In this document: one piece after another, positions 21,780 to 33,285 of the stretch | Layout: each line of letters begins with the position of its first letter | How positions within the stretch are numbered: the stretch's first letter is position 1 | Assembly (NCBI GenBank): GCA_004335635.1 | Contig: QAXH01004087.1 | Coordinates: 2,000-35,412 of the forward strand | DNA from: Chloromonas sp. AAM2 | Taxonomy: Eukaryota > Chlorophyta > Chlorophyceae > Chlamydomonadales > Chlamydomonadaceae | Reading direction: 5' to 3' | Length of the DNA: 33,413 nt | The notes under the pieces: model-generated | The model's database searches: none | The model's input: only the letters and a program-made list of their open reading frames with translations | Told to the model about the DNA's origin: nothing | Made by a program: the position numbers and the translations under genes

Positions 21780-22679
21780 CTGGCATAATCGTCAGCGAGC
21801 ACACGCACCAACAGTTGTGGGCCGCTGCTCCCGGCATGTGTATCAACAAGTTATCTTGCACGAGGATGCACCTGGCGTCTGTTTGCATTCACCAACTTAG
21901 CTGTTGAAGTTACCACACTGCTTGAACGTTATTATTCATGACAAACACTAAACCAGCGTGCCAAATGCTCAGCTCTCCTACTGCATCAAGTGGTGCTCAC
22001 TTCGCTGGTTAACATGCAGTTCGGTGGTAACCCTCAGAATTATGCTTACTGCAGCATACTCTTTGTGATAATCGCAAGGGAGAGGAAGGGTGCTGGTTGA
22101 TGAGCAGCAGCCAGCCAAGCCAGGTGTTGACAGTGAGCAGATACATCGCTCCGAGTGGTGCAACTCCACTTTACAGGATTACATCGAAGATTGCCGAGTC
22201 AGCAATCCGTTACTGGGATCTCTACTGAAGCCACAGATTTCTCAAGGACGAGACAAAAGACGTGACAAAAGGCACATGTTTGAAGCAGGAAACCAAAGCT
22301 TTCTCTTTGGACATCGCCATTGTATGTTCAGCTGTTGACCTTTGACCATCGTGGAGAGGGAGGCGGCCGCCCCTGTAACAACTTCGAACAGGACGCGCAA
22401 CTAGCGATGTGGGAGTTCTTCCGGTCTTCAAGTGCCAGGTCAGCAGCGGCCAGGACAGACTGTCAAAACACACTTTGAAGACAAAGATGTGCAGGCTACT
22501 TTCCTACGCATGTGCAGCAGTGCCACATGTGACTTTTCTGCGTGGCCTTGTTGCGTGCCGTGCGCAGAGATGATGGTATCCCACCACCTTCAAGGCCTTC
22601 CGCAGTGTCACCCTTCCAAGCAGCCCATGAGCACGCCAGCCAGGCACATCCTGACCCAAACCACTCAAGTGGCTCGGGC

Positions 22680-25600
22680 ATGTCGCAGTTCATGGACAGT
22701 CAATCATCTGGCACCCACACCGGACACATGTCAGCAGGGGGAGCAGAGCCAGACAGCCCTGCAACTGTCGTGCGGCATTCTGTGGGGGGTATGCTACGTG
22801 CACGGGGCTTGCCTGCAAGTGTGCCATCCACACCCCTGCGCCAGAGCCATACATGGGGATCAGGCCAGGCGGCATCTTTCCTAGGCACGAGGTGCAGTAC
22901 AGGCGGGACCTCAAGCCCTACACGTACAGGCATGGTGCCTCCTCTGTGCGTGAGCACCAAGCTGTCAAAGCTCCTATCAGCCACTGTAAGTCTTCAGGGT
23001 GCTGTGCCACAGAAACTACAGAAAAATTATGTGGCTTGACATGCTTCCCAAAGGCCGCCAGCCACACTCCACACATGTGATATGACTGTCACGCACATGT
23101 TTACGGGCATACTAGGCACTGCTTGCTTAACCGATGCACACTGAAGGCTGGCACAGACGAGTGCAGCGTAGGTGGCAGTCCTGGCAGGGTGTGGCTGCAT
23201 GTGCTTCATAAGCTGCCCGGGACGGGCCAAGGGCTTGCACTTGCATACAGGCATTTCATAACCACTGTGGGGAGTCTGTGCATGTGGAAGAACTGCACAG
23301 TGGCGGGCAGCAGTTGAGATGATAACTGCTTGCAGGCTTCACTCTGCCCAGCCTACACTCCGTGGCATCAGTGCATTGCACGCTCCTGTCTACAGGTCAA
23401 CTTCCGTGATGTCAACTTTGTGTCCACCCTGGTGCCCCGTGAGGACACGCCTGTCCCGGTGAGGGGAAGACCGAAGGAATCTTGTATGTGGGCTGAGCCA
23501 GAGGGAACTGGGTGCGTCGTGATAGTGTCCACACAGGCATGAGCAGACGTGCCGTGGACCTTAGTACCTGCAGGCTGTTGCCGAGAGGCTCCTTGCTTGA
23601 CACAGCTTGTGTACTGCAGAGTTGGATGGCTGGTGCGCCTTGAAGCCTCAGGACTGATCATTCAGGCCTGTTGCTCCTGCTCAGCCCACACAAGTGCATA
23701 GTTGTGCCCAGCAGTCAAATGGAGCGAGTGAGTGTCTTTTACACCTGCATCTTCTGACCAGTCGAGCAGAAGATGGCTCAAGCTCCGTACACAACATCAT
23801 CATATTCGTTTATAAAGGACTGCTGGTGGTAAGTCTGAAAACTAGCAAGGTGGGCTTCACTTGTTGAGCCTGGTTTGTTTCCCCTCCCCCAGGAGGACCC
23901 GAGTGAGGGGCCCAGTGAGCGGGCTGATGACCAGTACGCCACCCTTGTCACGGGGGTGCAGAAGAACAAGCTGATCATCATCATGGTTGGGCTGCCAGCC
24001 AGAGGGAAGACATTCCTTTGCAACAAGATCCTCAGGTACGTAACAGGGGCACAAACTTCTGGAGCATTCTCTTTCTGCAGGCTGCGTCGGACGCATATGG
24101 CCTTCGCATCGTGGTGCTGACATCCTTCAAGGACTTGTTTGTCCTGTCCATAGACCCTGCAGTGAGTCACCAGGGGTACTGACAATTGATTGATCATTCT
24201 TGATGCGCCGTTTGCCCCCTGCTGAGCAGCGGCACACATAACGGTTGGACGTGCTTCCTGGTGTGCACTCCCTCCTTGTAACAGCCCACCTCACAACTGC
24301 AGGGCCACCTCACAACTGCAACACGTTTCCAACTACCACTGCCTCATGTGCCACGCCTGCACTGCCAACAATCCTTTTGGACGGCCCCGTCATGTTTTGC
24401 AACTGCAGGTACCTGAACTGGTTGGGGCATCAGACACGTCACTTCAACGTGGGCCAGTACCGACGGAAGCAGAAGGGCGATGAGGAAGTGCAGGATGCGT
24501 CCTTCTTTGACCACCACAACGAGGTGTGTTGCATGGAATCGTAACGCGCCAGGTGCAAGAAAGGCCGTCAGGTAGACATGGGTCGCACGCCAAGCTTGGG
24601 GCTGGATGCTAGGCACACATGAACCCCTCATAAATGTGTGGCACAAGCAAGAGCACACTGTGGAACCACAAGATACAGATCCAACTGAAGGTGTCCAGGT
24701 TACCAACATGCTGGGTATTGTGCTCTGCTGCCTGGTTTGTTGCTGCGCTGCCTAGTGCCGACCTGCATGCTGCATGCAGGCAGGCCTTGAGGCGCGCAAC
24801 CGTGCGCTGCATGCCGCACTGGATGACATGCTGGCGTGGCTGGAACAAGGTGGGGGCTACAACAAGTCAGGTCGTGTGTACAACTGCATGCACATGTGCA
24901 CACTGGAGTGCCTTGAGCTCCAAGTCAGCAGCGTGTCAGCACGTGCTTAACTGTGAATCTTGCCTTGTGAGACGCTGGGTAGAGATGCTGTTTAAGCTTG
25001 CATGATGCATTTGGACAAGTTACACCAACCAACCAACATCAAATTAATTTAACATCCAACCAATCAACAATACAATGTGTTCAAGCTTCTTGTGTGTTGC
25101 AGATGACAGCCAGGTAGCCATATTCGATGCGACAAACAGCACGGAAGAGCGCAGGCAGCTTCTGGTGGGTGCTCAGAGCGACCATGGTCATTTCCCTGCC
25201 TGGCGTGCAGACGTGTCTTATCTGCACTTCTGGCCTGTGACAGAGATCATTGAAACAGGCACACGAGGAGAACGCCAACAATACAAGCCTTGCCTTGCAC
25301 GTAATATGCTCGTCTACCCACCATTTCTTTGCAGCGTTCTCGGTTTCATGGCCGTTGGCAGTACCTGATGATCGAGACTGTGTGCAGTGACCCGGAAGTA
25401 CTGCATGATAACTACAAGCTCAAGTTGAGATACAGTCCTGACTATGCTGGGATGGACATTTCTCAGGTGGGCCTGCGTATTGTTCTGTCGCTTACACTAC
25501 CAAATCAGGGTCTGCAATGACCCGGCCAAGCTGGCAGCTGTGTGCATGACCACCATGCAGTTGGCATTCACATCCTCATCCCCTACCAAGATGACACTTA

Positions 25601-28600
25601 ACTGAAGCTAGACAAGACGGTTGAGTTCCCAGATAGGCCAGCAGTGGTCTTGCATCAGTTGCAGCTAGGATTGAGGCTTAGAGATTGTAGTATGGTGCTA
25701 CTGCATGTCAGGGTAAGACTCCGGTATTTCATGCAGGTGTCTTGGTGACAGTTGTCCGTGCACATGATGCAGGCACTGCAAGATTTCAAGGAGCGAATAA
25801 TGAAGTACGAAGAAGTGTACGAGACGATCACAGACAGGAGCTATCACTTCATCAGATTAACGGATATCACAGTAAGTGAGCTTGGCTCACAAGTAAGCTC
25901 AGTGATCAATGCAGTTACAGGGGCTGACGTGTACATGGTCATTGGGGTAACTACCACGTGGCTGACCTTCCCGCAGTCGTGTTCGGTGGCCTTCTTGCAG
26001 TCTGTGTCCACATGCCACACGATATGCCGCACGCTCCAAAGAACGCTTGTGCTGACGCATGACAACAGAAAAAAATTTCACACACTGCTTGGTTCATGTT
26101 CCCTAACAAAGCAGATGGGCATGAACGCTAACACATCATGGCCTGCATGCATGCTTGCATGCAGACCGGTCGAGGTCACATGGACGTCAACCGCATATCA
26201 GGATTCATCCCGGGCAGGCTGGTGCTGTTCCTTATGCAGGTATGTACACCCTGAACGTGGTTGTTGCTAGGGAGGCTGTAGCAGATGGCAGCCTTGCATC
26301 ACAACAGGATGTCGCGAGCATGATGAGTTCGAGTGTCACGAGGCAGCCATTCGGAGAGAGTCGTGCATGGGCTGTAGCATGACTGCGCATCGAGACAGGT
26401 TCACGAGGCTGTAGCAAGTGAGCTGTATGCCAGCTGCAGCAGCCTCGTATTCATTGCATGCTTGCACCGCATTCGTCCATGGCAGCCAATGACGCTTGAT
26501 ACATTCATCGGAGACCGTGGAAAGAGCCGTTGAGAAAAACCACCATCGTTATGATGTCATCATGTTTGCCCTCATTGCACGCATAGTAATTCTGCATAGT
26601 CTACGGGTCTTCAATGCTCCTCTGTCGGCGAAACTAAGCCTGACCATTTGGACCTAGGTCATCTGAGGTCTGACCGGGTATCGCGTGCGTCTAGCAACAC
26701 AGTGCAAAGCACAACTGAAAATTGAATTATCACAGACTGAAGAAATGGTGAGTCGCGTGTGCACCGGTCATTCTCCTCAACTTCTTGCCCTTGGATGAAC
26801 CCGCGACATGACTTTGACAGGCTTGTGGGTTGAGAGCTCAATTGCGAAGGAGTCGGAGAACTTGTCAGCGCAGCCGAGAAATGACAGCCCGAGGCAGCCG
26901 GCACACACCTCACTGCAGTTACGAGGCAGCACAAGCACACGCGATAAAAATGGCTTGAGGCCCAGAGAGCCACAGGATCTGGCAAATTAATGCAGTATGT
27001 TTTGCCGTGCTCAATGGTCTGCTCGTCAATTCCTGTCAGCAATGTGTACCTGCCCAACTCCTTCTGGCCGGACTTCACAGAATTGTCTTTGTATACTCGC
27101 AGGTGTGCAAATCAGGAGCAGCGGCCACTGCTCGCAAAATATATCTGACGAGACACGGTAAGTTCGCCTGAAAGCGAGCCCAGAAAGGCAGTTCAGCCGT
27201 GCATGCATGCCCTTTCGGAACTTGCAGGAGGTGTGCTCAAAAATGTGTTCTTGCCATGCTTTCGCAGGGCAAAGTGAGTTCAACAGGAGCGAGCGACTGG
27301 GTGGCGACTCTTCCATCAGCGCCGAGGGAGAGAAGTATGCAAAGCTCCTGCCAGCAGCACTCCTATCCCGGCTGCCTCAAGTGAGTTTGCCACCTCGGCA
27401 AGATGAGGATCACAAGGTTGGCAGTGTGCACTGTAGCTCAGCCCATTCCATTGTGGCAGCTGGCCAGGTCAGCATGGTGCGCGCACTTGCATGTCTTGCA
27501 GGATGAGAGTGTGTGTCTGAGCGTGTGGACATCTACCTTGAAGCGTACCATCCAGACTGCTCGTGGGCTACCCTTTCCTGTAAGTGCAGGAGCTGGTATA
27601 CAACACTCACCAACTCAATCACTGACATGGACTTGGCTGCCGCAAAAGCCAACATGGTGCATCGCCCTTGGCCGAGGCTGCTTATTGCATGTCATAACGT
27701 TTTCATGCCAATGACTGTCTGCAGAAGATTCACTGGAAAGCCCTGGATGAGCTGGATGCCGGGTCATGTGATGGCATGACCTACCATGAAATCGAGGAGC
27801 ACATGCCAGAGGAGTTTGCTGCACGGAAGAAGGACAAGCTGCGGTACAGGTGAGCCTTCATGTAGATCAGCCTCTGAAGATCAAGAACATCTGCGCCTTC
27901 CGTGTATTTGTTGGGAGCAAGTGTGTGGCAACCTTGCGGCAAACGCACATATTGTGCACGGCTTTCTCACACTTTGCTTTTGAGTCCAAGCATGGTGAGG
28001 CTCTGCTTGCATAATGTGACTGACAAGGTTGCCTGAAGCATTCATGGCACCACCGGCACCATGCAAGGTTATGATGACACTTCATGGAAGCATCAACATG
28101 ATGCGCATTTCCAAACATACCTAAGTCCGTCTGAGCCTTGGCATGGTTGGAAGCACGGTTGCAAGTGAAGCAAGCTGCTGGCTTTGCCACCAACCCCCAC
28201 CCTTGGGTAAAGAACCTGCTTGCCTGCAGGCGTAATGCTGAGGTACACATGCACACACTTGTGTTTTGTTTATTTGTTGGCATCTGCAGGTACCCTGAAG
28301 GCGAGAGCTACCTGGATGTGGTTCAGCGGCTGGAGCCCGTCATCACAGAGATGGAGCGCGAACGTGAGTGGCACTGCGGGGGCAAAGATTGCCATCAGGG
28401 TGGCAGTAGCGCATGCTCTTTTGCCCATGCCAGCGCGTGGGCCCACATGCTGCGATGATGAATTCGTGCTGTGTTTGAGCCCTTGTTATGCTCTTGTGCC
28501 TTGGCTTGAACCAGTGCGTTGGTTTGCTTCCAATGCTTCCAATCTGGTGCTGTGCTTTTGCCCTTGTTCTGCCTCAGCAGTTGGCCACATGCCATGCTCT

Positions 28601-29215
28601 GCTCGCAGGTGAATACGTGTGCGTTGTCGCTCATCAGGCCGTGCTGCGCGTTGTGTACGGCTACTTCATGGTGAGAATGGGCTGCTGTGCGTAAGAATCG
28701 CCAGAACGTGCAATCATGCCAAGTGTACTGCAAAGCACGAGCACTGCACACCATCTGATCTAATGTGCACCCTGGTTTTGGATGATGCAGGTTACAAATG
28801 CTGCAGACCCGCTACAAGCAAAAGTGTCTCGGCAACTCATGTGAAGCAATGATGTGAAGCATAGCATGGCAAACAAACCTTGAAAAGCCATGTGATGATG
28901 ATGAAAGATTGTGTGCACGTACTGCAGGGCGTGCCCCCTGAGAAGATCCCTTCACTGGAGATCCCTCTGCACACGCTGATCGAGCTGACGCCCATGCCCG
29001 ACGGCTCCATGCAAGAAGCGCGCTGCAAGGTGGACATCGACTGCGGCATCGAGCAGTTCATGACCGTCAAGGCTCCAGTGGCAAACCAGGAGGACATTTC
29101 AGCCCGCCCTGGCTCACCTGATAGCGACACAAGCTGCTCATATGCCCTGGGGGAGACGGTGCAAGGGGCTGTGACAGGCTGTACTGTGGAGGGCGTGGTG
29201 GCAGCGGCCATGTGA
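22680..29215 (+). CDS. F2KP: 6-phosphofructo-2-kinase/fructose-2,6-bisphosphatase, bifunctional, 16 exons
   Basis: This enzyme makes and degrades fructose-2,6-bisphosphate, the cytosolic regulator of glycolysis versus gluconeogenesis and sucrose synthesis. Exons: 22680-22985, 23396-23458, 23893-24035, 24409-24523, 24780-24849, 25103-25164, 25335-25466, 25773-25871, 26165-26239, 27103-27157, 27268-27380, 27502-27579, 27725-27849, 28290-28363, 28609-28670, 28928-29215. All junctions keep phase, giving 619 aa. Kinase half: Walker A GLPARGKT (156-163), [11 protein letters not shown] (from 240) and [10 protein letters not shown] (from 266). Phosphatase half: RHGQSEFN (catalytic His 373), ELDAG (Glu 446) and VVAHQAV (second His 512), then LHTLIELTP. 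Both activities look intact. The N-terminal Ser/Gly/Pro-rich exon is open back to 22533, so 22680 is only the first in-frame ATG and an upstream exon may exist. The CBM20 domain of land-plant F2KP is not seen. Confidence 0.93.
24244..24281. repeat. 38-bp dispersed repeat in an F2KP intron
   Basis: It matches 32265-32302 at 35 of 38 positions, including TGGTGTGCACTCC and TTCCTTGTAA/CTCCTTGTAA, in the same orientation. It resembles the B-box-like family in its GTTGGACG...CTCC order but is a distinct sequence. Confidence 0.85.
24286..24320. repeat. 16-bp direct repeat in an F2KP intron
   Basis: CCACCTCACAACTGCA occurs at 24286-24301 and 24305-24320. Each copy ends in a TGCA(G/A) acceptor-like sequence. 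Confidence 0.9.
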
Positions 29216-29800
29216 TGTCACCATATGCCATGGATATGCACCTGTGCCGTCCATGGGTTGAGCTTCCTATCTATGGAAATGCACCTTCGTCACCATATGC
29301 ACGATTGCATATGCGCGAGTCGAAATCTCCAGAGCACCTGCTGCACGCCACACACGAGAGGATGAGGTCAGGCGACTGGAAGATGTGGTATTTGGTGTAT
29401 GCTACTGGAAGCACACACGTTGGAAATGTCTTGACCATATGCACACTGGCGTGCATTGACGGCAGCGCGCAAGATGGCGCTGCGGCTATCACATCGAGTC
29501 TGACAACGACCTTGCAGCTTTCTGCAACTGACCACGTGACGGAAAGTTGTACCAATGGTCACAACAGGCAAAGGATGTGTCATAGCATGTGCTGTGCCAT
29601 TGGCAGCGCATGTAGCGGCAACATCTGAGAGCAATGACCCTTCACCTGAAGCCTCACCCCGATGCACGGAGGTATGCATGTGCATACGAGCAGCCGTCCG
29701 TGAACACTTGCGTTTCTGGGACATATTGTCCGACTTGGTGAACCACGCTGCACAAGATCATGCGAAGATGGTTGATGGCGAGCGAGTGAACGCTCTGCTC

Positions 29801-29855
29801 TTACTATCCAGTCCCCTTCACTTTTAGGTCGGACGGGTTGTAGTCCCTCCCCTCT
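29801..29855 (+). repeat. Dispersed repeat, copy of the B-box-like family
   Basis: It shares TTACTATCCAG, CCCCTTCAC and AGTCCCTCCCCTC with 13743-13806 in the same order but lacks about 11 bp between the first two blocks. Confidence 0.7.
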
Positions 29856-30331
29856 GAGGATGGTTACAGGTAGCATGCCTGAAAAGCATCAGGCCATAAG
29901 ATGGGTTGATTTCAGACCTGGGGCCTGCTGTCAGGGTAGAATTCCGGTGGTTGAACAGCATCATTAGTACATCGGTGGTTTCCAGTCGCCTTTACCATTG
30001 GGCACAGTTTCAAGTGTGTGCTGGTTGGCAAGTCTTGCATTACTGCAACCCATCCATACCTTTTCAGAGGTTGGCTTACATTGGGTAAGCATATTGGGCA
30101 CGGATTTTATTTTCATGACTTGTACTCCTTGACTCAACATGTACGCTGTGCATGGCTTGGTGTAGGTATATGCAAGCCTGCCTGCTGGTAGAACTAGTCG
30201 TATTGGTGCATCAGGAATCTTTGACGTGCCAGAGCAGGAATGACCTTGCAAGGCTAGAATGTTCTTATCGGCACGTTGCCATGTTAGCAAGGTCATCATA
30301 ACAGCTCGTCTAACCACCATCCCATATTGGG

Positions 30332-31285
30332 CTAATCCTTAACTTTCGGCACATTATTATGATCACTTTGGGGACGGTGAGCTGCTATGAAGAGTCGCAG
30401 TGGTGCCTGGTCGGTACAGGGCGTTTGCACATGCTCGCACTGGTTCAACACCATCAGCCCAGGCCAACTGTGCCACAGTTTCCTGGGCATGCCTCTAGCC
30501 AGCGCTTCAGGCGCACAACATGAAGCCTGTTGGCAGGTCACAAGCGCTACTCTCACTCTAGCCCTCAGCACAGACAGTATATAGCAAGGTAATGCTAAGG
30601 CCAGGAAATTTGTTGGCCCAGAAGCAACCGGATTGATCATATTGACGGCGTGTATAGTGCTTTTGTGTGGTAGTTGAGGGCTGTGCTGAGGCTTGGTGTG
30701 CTTGGCTCGTCCAACATTGTATTGGTGCTCGGAGTTGTCAACTTGTACCTTGTTGCATCTAGAGTCCAAGAGTGAGCCATGACACCCTTGGCACCTGAAT
30801 AATTCAAATGTGACGACATCGGTGTTGATTGTGTCAAAGCAGGTGCTGCAGCCGGACAAGGCAGCTGCCTGTTGGTGGTATCGTTCTGTGAGGTGGAACC
30901 GTGCCAGCCACACCTCGCAGCCCTGCCAGTGCACCCATACAATGACGTTCACACATGCTAGACTATGCACCTGCCTCAATGAGGTGGGGTGACACGGCAG
31001 GGTAGGACACGGTGTGAGCCAGCAGGTTAGGGGTGCGGTAGGGCCAACAACACGAACGTGTGTAGGGTGGCATGGGGCGAGCAGTGCCCGCAGAAAAGCA
31101 AGAGACTCTTGTCTCGCATGGAAAGCATACACGCTGAGGTGAATACATGGGGCATGAGGTGCATAAGGTGCAGCCAGACGGATGCATGAGGGATGCATAT
31201 GCAGCCAGAAGGTCGAGGCTATACCGTACCTGCCGTCACGCGACAGGTCCCCCATGCACTTCGCCCTGCCACCTTGTGCTGCCAT
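30332..31285 (-). CDS. Long ORF of unknown status (317 codons from first ATG)
   Basis: A single open frame runs from the ATG at 31285 to a stop at 30332; upstream it stays open to 31360. That length is unlikely by chance at this base composition. The product is rich in Cys, His, Pro and Leu and has no motif I can name. Against a gene: irregular composition, no conserved-looking block and no clear neighbours. For a gene: length, and a donor-like GGCAG|GTACGG near 31229 that could mark a first exon. It could be a mobile-element remnant or a stop-poor accident. Confidence 0.25.
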   Translation of the reverse strand: MAAQGGRAKCMGDLSRDGRYGIASTFWLHMHPSCIRLAAPYAPHAPCIHLSVYAFHARQESLAFLRALLAPCHPTHVRVVGPTAPLTCWLTPCPTLPCHPTSLRQVHSLACVNVIVWVHWQGCEVWLARFHLTERYHQQAAALSGCSTCFDTINTDVVTFELFRCQGCHGSLLDSRCNKVQVDNSEHQYNVGRAKHTKPQHSPQLPHKSTIHAVNMINPVASGPTNFLALALPCYILSVLRARVRVALVTCQQASCCAPEALARGMPRKLWHSWPGLMVLNQCEHVQTPCTDQAPLRLFIAAHRPQSDHNNVPKVKD

Positions 31286-32013
31286 ACTATCGGAGAGTTG
31301 ATCTGTTTCATGCGGTTTGCCGATGCACAGAGGCACGCTTTGATGGTAGGCCTCGCTCACAATCAGCAGGGGTTACCCTCGGGGCACTTCAACCTGGCAA
31401 CCTGAGATGGGCAATGCCCAGCAGCCACCGACTCCAGCAGCCACCGACTATGCTGACCAGACCAGAGCCACTATGCTGACACCTGCAGGACCAGTTTAAC
31501 CACTTGCGGTTTAACATTTTGCGTATAAAAGACTGCCTTGGACCTGTTGTCTGACGGATAATGTCGCATTTTGGGCCTTACTTCATATTACCAGGCATCC
31601 GCAAGTTGCACAGTTGATTCATTGATGCGCATGAAATTGAATGGGCCTTATGACATGTGCGATTTTGACATGCTGCAGCTGAGGTGTTGGGGGCCACTGG
31701 CATGGGCTCCCAACGCCCAGTTCTGCTCAAAAACTGTTTTCAGTTACTTGCAATGATGACATCAGATGACAGTGACTCGGTCTGCTAGTGAGAGTGCTTC
31801 AGATCAGGGTAGCCCCATGGTTGTTGAATGGTTGATGAATGCCTGCAGTGCGTGCAGCCCCCGCCGATTTCGTATTCCCAATATAATTTAAATGCCTGTC
31901 CGGTTTGCCCGATAAAATGAAAGAGACGGTGCCTAAGGATTCCGGGAGCAGAACAGACTAGTTGTGATTGTTCTAAGTTCGACGTTTGACCTTTAGCTGG
32001 TCTCACTGTCTTT

Positions 32014-32175
32014 GCTAATGGAATGCTTTTGGAAGGTGCTTTGTGCCTGTCAACAGTTGACATTGTGAGAGTTGCCATTTCACCAGCGCTGACACTGACC
32101 TTGACCTGACCCTGACAATCTTTTAAACCATGCCATTTTTATGGCTAACGGGATGCTTGCGGAAGGCGTTCTGTG
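32014..32175. repeat. Diverged direct duplication of about 32 bp
   Basis: Segments 32014-32045 and 32144-32175 share the pattern GCTAA.GG.ATGCTT..GGAAGG, with roughly three quarters of positions equal and no gap. This suggests an old local duplication of about 130 bp spacing. Confidence 0.55.
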
Positions 32176-32264
32176 GGGTGATGGCCACAAGGTCCTTGCT
32201 GACACGGTCAGATTCCCCTTCACTGGAGAAGTGTTTGCAATTTGCGCAATCAGTTGATATTTGC

Positions 32265-32302
32265 GTTGGACGTGCTACATGGTGTGCACTCCTTCCTTGT
32301 AA
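32265..32302. repeat. 38-bp dispersed repeat, partner of 24244-24281
   Basis: It has three mismatches in 38 against the copy in the F2KP intron. It lies 23 bp from the neighbouring B-box-like repeat, so the two may be parts of one element. Confidence 0.85.
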
Positions 32303-32324
32303 GTCAGACTTCGGAGATTTATGA

Positions 32325-32411
32325 ACAGTCACTGTCGAACCCTGGAGGGGGGGGACTCCAACCCGTCCAACCTACAAATGAAAGGGATTGCGACACACCT
32401 GGAATGATGTA
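32325..32411 (-). repeat. B-box-like dispersed repeat, most complete copy
   Basis: Read on the minus strand it runs TTACATCATTCCAGGTGTG..., TAGGTTGGACGGGTTGGAGT, a C-run and then ACAGTGACTG. It thereby unites features split between the copies at 13743 (5' part) and 20493 (3' part). Confidence 0.75.
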
Positions 32412-33285
32412 ATCCCCCCAGGGGGCAAGGCTGAGGGTCCTTCGGGGGCGACCTACCCACGGGGTGGCCACAGAGGGATGTTGGCCTTGCTTTGTGAGGG
32501 GCTTAGGTAACCTATAGACGGGGCTTGTCTTGAATATGCTGCATAGCGCCGCCTAGAGTTTGTGTGGCCATGGCCCAATGGAGCATGGGTAGATCATTGC
32601 ATGGGTCCTTGGTGAAAAGTTGTATGGCCACGCGAAGAGTACTTGAGACAGACAGTTAGTCTCTACAGAATAAACAGTCACAGACAGATGGGACTCAATT
32701 CTCGATCTGTATTTTCCTTCCAGTATGGGTGTGTAAAGGTGCTTGAGAGCCCGTGCGAGAACCAAGTGATGCACAGACATGACGCTCGGACTCCACCTTT
32801 GGAATTCAAAAGCCAACAAAGCGTTTATGGTCGGTAGCTGTCCCTCCCTCACGAAACGGAAAGCGAACACAATGCAGCCTTTCTACGCAAAGCGAACAGC
32901 TGTGACGCACAGCAAGCGGCTAGCTGCGCTTGAATTGCACCTGCCTGCACGTTGAGACTCACTTGAGTTTCCTCGGATCCATGCAATTTGCACTAATCGA
33001 TTTGAGCAGGCCACTCTACACGGCAGCTTGACATCCATTCATCCGTCAGGGCCGTGTCTCAAGGTGAGTCGAGACATCCGGTGTTCGGACTGGGGTTTGT
33101 GCTGTCTACAAGCTTGATCACCATGCGCTGTTGATACTATCGCGCGGAGTTCTTCAAGCAGGGTCGTGGCCATATGCAGCCACAGCTCTTAGCTTCTTTG
33201 TGACCGCTGTGTTGACGCTTCTGTCGTAGCACACTTGCCCATGGCATGACGGGCATGCGCATGCTTTTCTCATGCTGCTGCAGAA

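Larger units (their letters stand above)
19798..22679. other. Repeat-rich spacer between gene B and F2KP
   Basis: It contains dispersed repeats at 20046-20113 and 20493-20540 and an orphan exon-like segment on the minus strand (21698-21779). A 21-bp sequence (21400-21420) recurs at 26915-26935 inside an F2KP intron. Several longer open frames exist on both strands but overlap and have no recognisable domain. Untranslated or N-terminal exons of F2KP could lie here: the frame of the first recognised F2KP exon is open back to 22533. I see no starch-binding (CBM20) motif. Confidence 0.5.
29216..33285. other. Spacer between F2KP and the right-edge gene
   Basis: It holds the F2KP 3' UTR, dispersed repeats (29801-29855, 32265-32302, 32325-32411), a diverged short duplication (32014/32144) and one long minus-strand ORF (30332-31285). 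I could not build a spliced gene with recognisable protein similarity here. Confidence 0.55.

Noticed and set aside
21329..21907. 192-codon plus-strand ORF with hydrophobic runs
   Set aside because: The hydrophobic run comes from an ATC/ATT simple stretch. There is no conserved motif, and the minus strand holds a more convincing exon-like segment.
22085..22338. Upstream exon of F2KP with a starch-binding domain
   Set aside because: An open frame with SNPLLGSLLKP looked briefly promising, but the conserved Trp and Gly pattern of CBM20 is absent and no phased junction to the next exon was found.
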